Source: Nocardia sp. NBC_01730 (lineage in GTDB: Bacteria; Actinomycetota; Actinomycetes; Mycobacteriales; Mycobacteriaceae). From it: a DNA stretch of 64,000 bases. The notes below the pieces were generated by a model that was given only the letters and a program-made list of their open reading frames with translations, did no database searches and had not been told where the DNA came from. The translations under genes and the position numbers were made by a program. Shown here one piece after another: positions 44,456 to 52,735 of the stretch. Position 1 is the stretch's first letter, and each line of letters starts with the position of its first letter. The DNA lies in NCBI RefSeq assembly GCF_035920445.1, contig NZ_CP109162.1, forward strand, positions 4,836,001-4,900,000, written 5' to 3'.

Positions 44456-45792
44456 GCCGCACCATCACCCTGCCCCGGCCGTATCAGAACTACGTCTACG
44501 CCTATCCGCACAAGACCGCCTACCGCCCGCTCACACCGCGGCCCGCGCTCGCCGAGCTCTGGTCCGGTGAATCGCGACGAGCACTGTCGCTGTATCTGCA
44601 CATCCCGTTCTGCGAGGTGCGCTGCGGATTCTGCAATCTGTTCACCCGGGTCGGCGCGCCCGACGGCCTCACCGGGCGCTATCTGGACGCGCTGACCCGC
44701 CAGGCCGAGGCCGTCCGCGCGGCACTGGGCGACGCCGAAACACCGCACTTCGCCACCGCCGCCTTCGGCGGAGGCACCCCCACTTTCCTCGAAGCCGATG
44801 AACTGACCCGACTGTGCGATACCGCCGAGGACACCATGGGCGCGGATCTGCGTGCCATCCCGCTCTCGGTCGAGGCGTCCCCCACCACCGCCACCGCGGA
44901 TCGTCTCGCCGTGCTGGCCGAACGCGGGACGACACGGCTGAGTCTGGGCGTGCAGAGTTTCATCGAACAGGAGGCGCGCGCCGCTGTGCGACCGCAGCGA
45001 CGCGCGGACGTCGAGGCTGCGCTGGACCGCATCCGCGACGTCGCCATACCCGTCCTGAACATCGACCTCATCTACGGCATCGACGGTCAGACCGCGGCGA
45101 CGTGGCGAGAGTCCCTCGACGCCGCGCTGGCGTGGCGGCCCGAGGAAATCTACCTCTACCCGCTCTACGTCCGTCCACTCACCGGACTCGACCGGCACGC
45201 CGATCCTGGCGCAGCCGAACGCGATTGGGACGAACAACGGCTGCGTCGCTACGCCGAGGGTCGTGATCATCTGCTCGCGGAAGGCTACACGCAGATCTCG
45301 ATGCGCATGTTCCGTCGGACCGACGCGCCACCCCAAGGGCTGGACGACTACGCCTGCCAGACCGACGGCATGATCGGTCTCGGCTGCGGAGCCCGCTCCT
45401 ACACATCAGGAACGCATTACTCCTTCGACTACGCCGTCGCCCCACGCGAGGTGCGTGCGATCATCGACACCTACACGGCCACTGAGGATTTCACCCGAGC
45501 CGTCTACGGACGGACGATCGACGGCGACGAGGCCGAGCGGCGCTACCTGCTGCAATCCTTGCTCCAAGCCGAGGGTTTCGCGGTGGCGGACTTCCGGCAG
45601 CGCTTCGGTCACGAACCGCGCGACAGCTTCCCCGCCGAGTTGGACGCCCTCGCCGAGCGCGGCTGGCTCGCCGACCCGGAAACAGGCCACCTGCGTCTGA
45701 CCCCCGAGGGCCTGACCTACTCCGACGCCATCGGCCCCGAATTCTTCTCCCCCGCGGTCCGCGCCGCCATGGCAGCATACGAACATCGGTGA
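44452..45792 (+). CDS. STM4012-family radical SAM protein (HemN-like)
   Basis: A 446-residue radical SAM enzyme. The [4Fe-4S] motif is C-E-V-R-C-G-F-C (C-x3-C-x2-C) near residue 54, preceded by L-Y-L-H-I-P-F and followed by the G-G-G-T-P-T-F SAM-binding loop near 103. Most of the chain, including G-L-G-C-G-A-R-S-Y and the winged C-terminal domain, is arranged like coproporphyrinogen dehydrogenase HemN/HemW, but haem synthesis is not indicated by the neighbours. ATGA overlap with STM4013. Confidence 0.88.
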   Translation: MSRTITLPRPYQNYVYAYPHKTAYRPLTPRPALAELWSGESRRALSLYLHIPFCEVRCGFCNLFTRVGAPDGLTGRYLDALTRQAEAVRAALGDAETPHFATAAFGGGTPTFLEADELTRLCDTAEDTMGADLRAIPLSVEASPTTATADRLAVLAERGTTRLSLGVQSFIEQEARAAVRPQRRADVEAALDRIRDVAIPVLNIDLIYGIDGQTAATWRESLDAALAWRPEEIYLYPLYVRPLTGLDRHADPGAAERDWDEQRLRRYAEGRDHLLAEGYTQISMRMFRRTDAPPQGLDDYACQTDGMIGLGCGARSYTSGTHYSFDYAVAPREVRAIIDTYTATEDFTRAVYGRTIDGDEAERRYLLQSLLQAEGFAVADFRQRFGHEPRDSFPAELDALAERGWLADPETGHLRLTPEGLTYSDAIGPEFFSPAVRAAMAAYEHR

Positions 45793-45798
45793 CCGGTA

Positions 45799-46707
45799 AT
45801 GGATCTCACCATTCTCTACCGCGGCCCCCTGGCCTCCTGCGATTACGACTGCCCGTACTGCCCCTTCGCCAAGCGCCGCGACTCGACCGCTCAGCTCCGC
45901 GCCGACCGCGCCGCCCTCGAACGATTCACCCGGTGGGCGTGCGCGCAGACCGAGGATCGCCTCTCGATCCTATTCACCCCGTGGGGGGAAGGACTCGCGC
46001 GGTCCTGGTACCGCCACGCCCTGGTCGAGTTGTCCCGGCAGCCGCACATCGACCGCGTCGCCATCCAGACCAACCTGAGCTGCCGCACCGAGTGGCTCGC
46101 CGACGCCGACCTCGACACCGTCGCCCTCTGGTGCACCTACCACCCCGACCAGACCCCTTACGACCGCTTCCTCGACAAGACCACCCACCTCGCCCGCACC
46201 GGCGTACGCTTCAGCGTCGGAATCGTCGGCCTACCCGACCATCTCGACCATGCCCGTAGCCTGCGCGCCGACCTGCCCGACCACATCTACCTGTGGGTCA
46301 ACGCCGCCGAAGGCCACACCTACACCGACGAAGCCGCATCCACCTGGACCACCGTCGACCCGCTCTTTCCCTTCAGCCGCCACCCCCACCGCTCCGCAGG
46401 CCTGCCTTGCCGCACTGGTTCCTCGGTGATCTCGGTAGACGGTGAAGGCACTGTCCGCCGCTGCCACTTCGTCCCCACCCCCCTGGGCAACCTCTACGAC
46501 AACACCTACCGCCGAGCCCTCACCCCCCGCCCCTGCCCCCGCACCGAATGCGACTGCCACATCGGCTACGTCCACCTGGAAACCCTCCCGCTCTACGACG
46601 TCTTCGCGGGCGGAGTCCTGGAGCGCATCCCGCCCCCTCTCCACCGCGCCATCCCCGCGGTCGCCCACCCCTCGCTGAGCCTCCCGATCAGCCCGGCTCA
46701 CAGCTGA
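45799..46707 (+). CDS. STM4011-family radical SAM protein
   Basis: A 302-residue radical SAM enzyme with C-D-Y-D-C-P-Y-C (C-x3-C-x2-C) very close to the N-terminus (residue 14) and a compact barrel. The C-terminus holds further Cys (L-P-C-R-T-G, R-R-C-H-F, then C-P-R-T-E-C-D-C-H) that resemble an auxiliary iron-sulfur cluster domain of the SPASM/twitch type. Such domains occur in enzymes that modify peptides or form C-C or C-S bonds. It begins six bases after STM4012 and ends the operon. Confidence 0.85.
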   Translation: MDLTILYRGPLASCDYDCPYCPFAKRRDSTAQLRADRAALERFTRWACAQTEDRLSILFTPWGEGLARSWYRHALVELSRQPHIDRVAIQTNLSCRTEWLADADLDTVALWCTYHPDQTPYDRFLDKTTHLARTGVRFSVGIVGLPDHLDHARSLRADLPDHIYLWVNAAEGHTYTDEAASTWTTVDPLFPFSRHPHRSAGLPCRTGSSVISVDGEGTVRRCHFVPTPLGNLYDNTYRRALTPRPCPRTECDCHIGYVHLETLPLYDVFAGGVLERIPPPLHRAIPAVAHPSLSLPISPAHS

Positions 46708-46738
46708 ACTCCGCGGATCCGAACACGACCCCACTGTT

Positions 46739-47674
46739 TCAGCGGCGGCGTGCTTCTTGCGGTGTCGATCCGAACCGCTCCTTGAAGGAGGCGCCGAAGG
46801 CACTGAGCGAGCTGAAGCCGCTGGCGTAGGCGATCTCGGCTATTGTCCGGTCGGCAGAAGCCTCGCGAAGATAGCGGCGTGCCCGGTCCAGCCGCTCAGT
46901 GCGGATCAGTTGACTCGGTGTCGTACCGGTGCTGTGCAGTGCCAGCTGGACTTGTCGCAGAGACCAACCGAGGTTGTGCGCGATCAGTGTCGGGGTGAGT
47001 TCGGGGTCTGTGGCGTGTCGGCGGATGTAGTCACGGACTGCGGCGTCGACTGCTGCCAGAGTGGTGGGGAACTTTCCATCGGGGCGCAGGCACAGTCTGA
47101 ACAGATCGATCATCGCATCGCACGTCGTGGCAAAGCCGAGCCCATCAACGACGTTGCGCTGCTTGCTGAGCTCGCCGATCATGCCGAAGGCGACCGATCC
47201 CAGGCCCTGTCTCAGGTCGATCACCGCAGGTCCGGTGCCGGCATCGAGGGGCAGCGCGCCGGCGGGGATGTTCATCACCCACCCTTGTGCGTTCTGCGGC
47301 TGTGCGACATCGACCGGACGTGCTTTCGTGACCAGTGCGCCCTGTCCGGGCACGACCTGAACAGTGCTGTCGTCTTGTCGCAAATTCATTGCGCCCCGGG
47401 TCGGAACGATTATGCGCAGGCTCGCATCGTCATCCCGGCGTATATCTGTGCGCGTTCGTGAGTAGGTGATGCTGGCGGACCGAAAGCCGATCAACTGGTA
47501 GTCCGCGTAGTGTTGGGCCCTCGTACTGCCGTGGAATGTCGACGCACTGCCGAAACGGAACTGCAGGGTGCCCTGTTTACGCAGGATGTGCTCGACCCAG
47601 AAGTCGGTGGACTCGCGGGCCGAGACCATGGCGGTGTCGGCCTCCTGCACGAGGTACTGCTCAGAAAGTGCCAT
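46739..47674 (-). CDS. AraC-family transcriptional regulator
   Basis: A 311-residue regulator. The N-terminal ~190 residues resemble the AraC-binding-like domain of NphR/FeaR-type activators (Q-L-I-G-F-R-S-A-S-I near residue 57, a V-P-T-R-G-A-M block near 90). The C-terminal ~100 residues carry the two-HTH AraC DNA-binding unit (L-R-Q-V-Q-L-A-L-H-S, then I-A-E-I-A-Y-A-S-G-F-S-S-L-S-A-F). GGAGGG precedes ATG 47674. It is convergent with the STM4011 gene, stops 31 bases apart, so control of that operon is possible but not shown. Confidence 0.85.
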   Translation of the reverse strand: MALSEQYLVQEADTAMVSARESTDFWVEHILRKQGTLQFRFGSASTFHGSTRAQHYADYQLIGFRSASITYSRTRTDIRRDDDASLRIIVPTRGAMNLRQDDSTVQVVPGQGALVTKARPVDVAQPQNAQGWVMNIPAGALPLDAGTGPAVIDLRQGLGSVAFGMIGELSKQRNVVDGLGFATTCDAMIDLFRLCLRPDGKFPTTLAAVDAAVRDYIRRHATDPELTPTLIAHNLGWSLRQVQLALHSTGTTPSQLIRTERLDRARRYLREASADRTIAEIAYASGFSSLSAFGASFKERFGSTPQEARRR

Positions 47675-48008
47675 GAGCAACCCTCCAGTGGCTTGCGCGT
47701 TTCCGTGCGTCACATGCGCGGAAAAGGTCGAACGAGCACAGGTGCCCTCATAACGTTTGAGTCAGTCTACTGACACCGATCACAACAAGGAAGACACCAC
47801 GAAGACCAGTAGGTGAGACCGATTACGGCCCCTGCGGTGCACAACGGAGTGCAGCCGAATTGAGCAACGGCGCTCGGTGGGGCCGCAATCGCACTGACCG
47901 ATAGTTGACCACATGACAAATACCTCGAATCGACGTCATGCTCGGAAATTCGATAAGCGGAAATGCGACACGACTGCACGCCGCAGTCGACGGCACATAG
48001 GTGCGCAC

Positions 48009-48408
48009 TTGCCGCCCTACGATGACAGACCCGTCCGGCTGCCAGAGGTACCTCTCGTAGCCAGCCGACCGGAAGACTGGATAGATCCGATGACTGCTCT
48101 CCTACCTCTCGCCTACGGATACCTGCGGGACGGTTTACTCCGCGACTCGAATTCGAGCGAAAACAGACTGCGGACCGCCGCCAAGTCACTCGGGTGCGCG
48201 CTGGACACCGTATTCCACGAGCCGGAACCACAGAGCGGGGCACTGCCCCCCGACGTTCGTCGATGTCGTCCGAGAATGCCGACAAGCCGAAACACACACG
48301 GTACTGACAATGCACGGAAACCTGTCCGGCATGCCGGTGTGCCGGATCGCCATGCTCGCCATCCTCGATGTGCGAGCCGATGTCGCAGTACAGGAAGTCG
48401 AAAGGTGA
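48009..48408 (+). pseudogene. Recombinase-like (resolvase N-terminal type) gene with frameshift
   Basis: The first part reads L-P-L-A-Y-G-Y-L-R-D-G-L-L-R-D, then R-L-R-T-A-A-K-S-L-G-C-A-L-D-T-V-F-H-E-P. The frame then breaks near 48250-48262 (a C-run), and the continuation in another frame is F-V-D-V-V-R-E-C-R-Q-A-E-T-H-T-V-L-T-M, ending V-A-V-Q-E-V-E-R-stop. Together they resemble the resolvase-like 'recombinase family' proteins common in Nocardia and mycobacteria. No catalytic Ser was identified. Third-position GC is lower than in the core genome, consistent with an old or foreign gene. Confidence 0.5.
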
Positions 48409-49273
48409 GTATCTTGCAAATTAAATACCTCCTCGGTCGAAGATCGCGGAGAGGCCGACGCTGTGCCGGGTTGGCCTTCAGTTTATGATGGCGGGTGCCG
48501 TCGAGTCATTGAAACAACATTTCCTCCTCAAGTCGGCTACCCGGTGACAGTAAGGACTTGAGCTGTGGTCCTAAATTCTATCCGTATACATTTTCTTTCT
48601 CTGCGACGCCGAGAACGGTGTGGATTTCGACAAGGTGCGTGTACGGATTCGCAAGACCCATAGTTCTTGCCCTCGTTGGCAATCGGATGACCTGCAGCAG
48701 CGCACCGGCGGCTGCGGAATCCACCAGGGGAATAGCAGCATACGCAGCCGCGAGCTCGAAGCAGCCCGGATATCAGGAGCGCGGGCTCGTAGCCCCGAAT
48801 CCAATCCCGCGACAAACGGTTCGGCCGTAGACAGGAATGCCGATTGTTCGTCGCGGAAGCATTCTTCAACCGTGCCACACGTCGACGTGGCTTCACGCCA
48901 GCTCACCCGCATCGCTGAAGACACCAACAGCGCCGCTGATCAGATACAGACCCCCGACGACCTCACCATCGGACCATACGGAAACCTATACGTCACGATT
49001 GCATTCACGAATGACCGCACAGCATCGTAGGAATGCTCCGGAAGAAACGAAGACCGTGCCAGTGATTACTCCGGACCACGGCGGACGTAGCGGACAGCGA
49101 TTCCATCGAAGACGTCGGCGACCTGGGCTTTATTCTTTTCAGGGCCGCCCCGAGTGGAATGCGCAGAATTATGCATTATGACAATAACTCGACCAAGGGC
49201 GCTATTCTCTCCATTGAGAACCGGTTGGTCGCTCTCGTAACATAGGTACGATTATAAAGTTCAGAAATCACAG
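48409..49273 (+). other. Low-GC relic region with decayed exported-protein gene
   Basis: About 860 bases with no intact gene and lower GC than the rest. Two fragments look like one lost gene: a signal-peptide-like A-R-P-I-V-L-A-L-V-G-N-R-M-T-C-S-S-A-P-A-A-A (about 48640-48710), and in another frame I-Q-T-P-D-D-L-T-I-G-P-Y-G-N-L-Y-V-T-I-A-F (about 48945-49010), the signature of an NHL/SMP-30-type beta-propeller blade. Nothing else recognised. Confidence 0.4.
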
Positions 49274-49310
49274 GACCGGGGTCGTATATGATTATCGACC
49301 CGGCCGTCCT
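49274..49310 (+). terminator. Hairpin with T-run before the cyclase gene
   Basis: GGACCGGGGTCG pairs, with one or two bulged bases, with CGACCCGGCCGTCC around TATATGATTAT; TTTGT follows. It ends 31 bases before the cyclase ATG. It is either the terminator of the decayed gene upstream or a leader attenuator. Confidence 0.4.
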
Positions 49311-49340
49311 TTGTAGAGTTACGACTGGGGAGCAGAATCA

Positions 49341-50540
49341 ATGGCCTCGACCGCGCAAGAACTCATATCGCACCCGCACATGCAACAGCGCCGAATTCAG
49401 ATCGGCGAGTCTTCGTTTCCATATCTCTTCGGCAGCGACTGTCTCGAAGCCATCGCAGAAACCCTGCACACGCTCGACGCGGACAGATTCGTAGTCGTTA
49501 CCGACGATCGCGTCTTCGACCTTCACGGACAAGCATTGATTCGTGCTCTGGGAACCGGGACGCCTGTCACGATTCTTCGCCATGAGCCCGGTGAGGCGAT
49601 GAAGACACTTCCGTGTCTTGCTGAGCATATCGAGCACGCTTTGGGGGATGGCGCCACACGGAGATCAGTCGTCGTCTCCTTCGGTGGAGGCGTGCCGGGA
49701 AATCTGGCGGGGTTGATGGCAAGTCTGTTGTTCCGCGGGGTACGACTGGTTCATATCCCGACCACAACCGTCAGCGCGATGGATTCGGTACTGTCGCTCA
49801 AACAGGCCATAAATAGTAGGGTCGGCAAGAATCATGTCGGTAGCTACTACACGCCAATTGCAGTACTCACCGACGTAGAGCTCTTCGGCACCCTGTCTCC
49901 TCGAGAACTTCGCTCAGGACTCTGCGAGATGGCCAAGAATTGTTTGGCCATCAGGCCTGAGATCATTTCGGAACTACGAGAAATCTTGACCACGGGCAAT
50001 CTGGCTGCGCCCGAGTCGCTCCTGTGGCTATTGGATGCCAGTATCAGTGCGAAAGGGCAGGTAACGAAGAACGACACATACGAGCGAAAAGAAGGTCTCG
50101 TTCTCGAATACGGCCATACAGTCGGACACGCCATCGAGTTGCTCGACCACCGGCAACGCGATTCCAACGGGCTTTCACATGGGGAATCCATTGCACTCGG
50201 CATGTTGGTTGCCGCGCGAATATCGTGCGCGCGCGGATGGCTGACGGAAGCAGATGTCCGCATCCACGACGAACTCGTGGCAAGCCTCGGCGTAACGACG
50301 AGTATCCCTGCGGGAGTCACAGCAGACCGCATCATCGACACAATTCGAGACGACAACAAACGGGGATACTTGCCGCTGCCGGACGATGCCGCGGCTTTCG
50401 TGCTCCTCGAGCAGCTCGGCGTACCTGCGAGATCGGGTGAGCTGCCGCTGGTTTCGGTCGGCTTCCAAGAGGTGCAGGACGCATTGGACGCAGCAGGGCG
50501 CGATATCCTGCCCTTTGCCGCGGCAGATTCGGTCCGATGA
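49341..50540 (+). CDS. 2-deoxy-scyllo-inosose-synthase-like sugar phosphate cyclase
   Basis: A 399-residue enzyme of the dehydroquinate-synthase superfamily. It carries the branch markers of 2-deoxy-scyllo-inosose synthases: I-P-T-T-T-V-S-A-M-D-S-V-L-S-L-K-Q-A-I-N followed by V-G-K-N-H-V-G near residue 150, and E-Y-G-H-T-V-G-H-A near 254, where dehydroquinate synthases have N-F-G-H-T. D-N-K-R-G-Y is near 333. Zn ligands Glu, His and His appear intact. The reaction would convert glucose 6-phosphate to 2-deoxy-scyllo-inosose, first step of 2-deoxystreptamine antibiotics. No other aminoglycoside gene is in the window. GGGGAG precedes the ATG. GC is visibly lower than in the core region. Confidence 0.75.
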   Translation: MASTAQELISHPHMQQRRIQIGESSFPYLFGSDCLEAIAETLHTLDADRFVVVTDDRVFDLHGQALIRALGTGTPVTILRHEPGEAMKTLPCLAEHIEHALGDGATRRSVVVSFGGGVPGNLAGLMASLLFRGVRLVHIPTTTVSAMDSVLSLKQAINSRVGKNHVGSYYTPIAVLTDVELFGTLSPRELRSGLCEMAKNCLAIRPEIISELREILTTGNLAAPESLLWLLDASISAKGQVTKNDTYERKEGLVLEYGHTVGHAIELLDHRQRDSNGLSHGESIALGMLVAARISCARGWLTEADVRIHDELVASLGVTTSIPAGVTADRIIDTIRDDNKRGYLPLPDDAAAFVLLEQLGVPARSGELPLVSVGFQEVQDALDAAGRDILPFAAADSVR

Positions 50541-50892
50541 CTACTCGGAGCAGATTCGGATGGGGTGGGTAACAGCGTTCCATCCTGCATGCTTACGTGG
50601 TCGATCCAGGGCATCGACTGCACTACAACGCATTCGGCCCCTCACCGGAATTCGGGTGAGGGACCGAATGGTCGTGATGGATCAGCCGACCGGCACCGGC
50701 TCCCGCTCCCGCCATCCGGTTCGGCTCGTCACCGACGAGAGTCCACCGATCGTCAACTCATCCAGACCGAGCTCATGAACCCGGCGCGCAAGCTACCCGG
50801 GTGCCATACGGCGGCAGGCTCTCGGGACCGGTGTCTTTGGCGCATCCGGTGTGTCGTCACAGCAAGCGCGTGACGAACTCGTGGGTGCGCCG
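50541..50892 (+). other. Relic of a gene once coupled to the cyclase
   Basis: An ATG overlapping the cyclase stop (ATGA) opens M-T-T-R-S-R-F-G-W-G-G and stops after 11 codons. The same frame resumes with protein-like sequence (L-H-A-Y-V-V-D-P-G-H-R-L-H-Y-N-A-F-G-P) and stops again. This suggests a decayed second operon gene. The rest, up to the hairpin at 50893, shows nothing recognisable. Confidence 0.35.
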
Positions 50893-50912
50893 GTGCCGGT
50901 GCGCACCGGCAC
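50893..50912. terminator. 20-base palindrome followed by TTT
   Basis: GTGCCGGTGC directly followed by its exact complement GCACCGGCAC, then TTTCC. It lies 22 bases before the target duplication of the IS element and may have terminated transcription before the insertion. Confidence 0.5.
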
Positions 50913-50938
50913 TTTCCGCCCGGCCCCCGCCCCAATCC

Positions 50939-52704
50939 GGACACCGTTGGCGAATTCCGGCCCGCTGTCAGGCGGCGGGCCGGAGGGCTGCGAAATGTGA
51001 CGTTCGGGTTGGAGCGAACGGCGTTGTCTCCCACCAGGTGTTGAGTCGGTTGAGGTTGAGTCCTGCTGCAGTCAGTAGGTGTTGAAGACTGGTCTTGGTC
51101 AGGCCGCGGTAGCGGGATCGGCGCAGACCGCAGGATCGGATGCCTTGGGCAATGGTGCCTTCCACGCCCGCGCGATGCTGGTAGCGCTGTTGCCACTGGT
51201 CGGTCTGCTGTTCGGCGCGAGCCAGCTGCAGGGCCTGGTGCTGGGCACGATGCCGAAGAGTCAGGCGCCGACCTGTGCTGGAGCGGGTGCAGTGTTCGCG
51301 TGCCGGGCACTGACGGCACTCTGCGCTGGGGAAACGCACCCTGATCACGGGTGTCCCGTCCTGGGAGCGGTCTGCTTTCCAGGAGTTGGAAACGGCGCCT
51401 TGCGGGCAGGTGACCTTCTCGTTCTCCCAGTCGATCGTGAAATCGGGCAGGGTGTAACCGCCGTCGGCTGTGGCTTGCCAGCCGGTCGGCGCCTTCGCCG
51501 GGCCGAGAAGTTCGACGCCGTGGTCTTGCTGCGCGGTGATGAGCAGGTCGGCATCGACGTATCCGGCATCAACCAGATGCACGTCGGGCAGCAGATCCCG
51601 CTCGGCGAGGCCGGCGTGGATCGCTGCGGTCATCGCCATGTCCGGAACCGGGGCTGCGGTGGTGGCGACGTGAGTGATCAAGTGCGGTGCGTCGGGCTCG
51701 CAGGTCTCGGTGAGGTGGACCTTGTAGCCGTTCCAGGACGCGTCGCGTTTGGTGCCGGTGCGAGCCTGCTCGTCATACGGCGAGCAGTAGCGGATCGCCG
51801 CCGGGGGCAGATCCTTCTTGTCCCGCCAGGCCACCGTCCCGTCGTCGATGACGTAGTACTGCTGCACCCAGACCCGACGCAGCAACTCCACCGCCGGAAG
51901 CTGCCGCAGCCAGGCGGGTGCCTTGCCGGCCGTGACCGCGCACAGCACAGTCATGCCGTCGGATCCGACCTGGTTCGCGTGGGCCGCCCGTGCGGCCCAG
52001 CGGCTCGGGAACCGGGTGTCTTCGCAGCGCGCGCTGTAGCGGTCGAACCAGTCGGGTTCGGCGATGCCGGCCAGCCAATCCGGTGCCGCGGCGGCGAGCG
52101 CGTTGAGCGCGGCACGCAGCGTCTCGGTCACGAACTGCAGCCGATTGAGGTCACGCACCGCGGCCAGCACATGCGTGGAGTCGGATCGCTGCCGGCCACC
52201 CGCCTTCAACAGCCCGGCTCGACGCGCCGCCTCCAGCACCGCATCGAGTACCCGCTGCTCCAGCCCGCCGACGATCAGCCGGGACCGGAACTCACTGAGC
52301 ACCGAGTAATCGAAACCGGGATCGCTCAGCTCCAATCCCAGCGCGTACTTCCAGTCGATCCGGGACCGAACCGCTTGCGCGGCTTGACGATCGGAGAACC
52401 CTTCGGCGAACTGCAGCACCGACACCAACGCCAGCAACGCCGGCGAGATCGCGGGCTGACCGCGACGCGAGAACACCTGCGTGAACTCGTCATCGGAGAA
52501 CACAGGCCCCAGAACGTCGCGCATCCGCATCGCCAGACAGCCCTCCGGGAAGACAGCCCGGGCAACCCGGGCCGTCTCCACCGGAACCACATCGCACCTA
52601 CACGGACGCAACGACACCACGACCTCCATCAACCCCGGACCCGAAATACCCGTGTCGATCTTGCCGGATGAACGCTGCCCCAACCGAATTCGCCAACGGT
52701 GTCC
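50939..52704 (-). mobile_element. IS1182-family insertion sequence, complete
   Basis: 1,766 bases bounded by perfect 19-base terminal inverted repeats: GGACACCGTTGGCGAATTC at 50939-50957 and its complement at 52686-52704. The 5-base direct repeat AATCC flanks both ends (50934-50938 and 52705-52709) as target duplication. One transposase gene fills the element. Intact ends and reading frame suggest a recent, possibly active copy. It inserted between the cyclase-gene relic and the LLM oxidoreductase gene. Confidence 0.88.
50968..52629 (-). CDS. IS1182-family DDE transposase
   Basis: A 553-residue transposase. The N-terminal domain (about residues 40-110) has the F-S-D-R-Q-A-A-Q-A-V and L-S-D-P-G-F-D-Y-S-V-L-S-E-F-R blocks of this family. 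The DDE core includes the first Asp in R-S-D-S-T-H-V near 150 and the second in H-L-V-D-A-G-Y near 360. The family's Cys-rich insert C-R-Q-C-P-A-R-E-H-C-T-R lies near 460, and the closing G-V-E-G-T-I-A-Q-G with the Glu near 500. The ATG at 52629 fits the family N-terminus (M-E-V-V-V-S-L-R-P). Confidence 0.9.
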   Translation of the reverse strand: MEVVVSLRPCRCDVVPVETARVARAVFPEGCLAMRMRDVLGPVFSDDEFTQVFSRRGQPAISPALLALVSVLQFAEGFSDRQAAQAVRSRIDWKYALGLELSDPGFDYSVLSEFRSRLIVGGLEQRVLDAVLEAARRAGLLKAGGRQRSDSTHVLAAVRDLNRLQFVTETLRAALNALAAAAPDWLAGIAEPDWFDRYSARCEDTRFPSRWAARAAHANQVGSDGMTVLCAVTAGKAPAWLRQLPAVELLRRVWVQQYYVIDDGTVAWRDKKDLPPAAIRYCSPYDEQARTGTKRDASWNGYKVHLTETCEPDAPHLITHVATTAAPVPDMAMTAAIHAGLAERDLLPDVHLVDAGYVDADLLITAQQDHGVELLGPAKAPTGWQATADGGYTLPDFTIDWENEKVTCPQGAVSNSWKADRSQDGTPVIRVRFPSAECRQCPAREHCTRSSTGRRLTLRHRAQHQALQLARAEQQTDQWQQRYQHRAGVEGTIAQGIRSCGLRRSRYRGLTKTSLQHLLTAAGLNLNRLNTWWETTPFAPTRTSHFAALRPAA

Positions 52705-52735
52705 AATCCGGGTCGGAGGCCGAGTCCGTCGCGAA

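Noticed and set aside
44452..45792. Calling the STM4012-family gene hemN/hemW
   Set aside because: The fold is shared, but the tight operon with STM4015, 4014, 4013 and 4011 family genes points to a different pathway.
47767..48315. A 182-codon minus-strand frame opposite the recombinase-like relic
   Set aside because: No family pattern, poor codon bias, and it overlaps the better-supported plus-strand relic.
51079..52671. A 530-codon plus-strand frame across the IS element
   Set aside because: Antisense of the IS1182 transposase; no motifs of its own.
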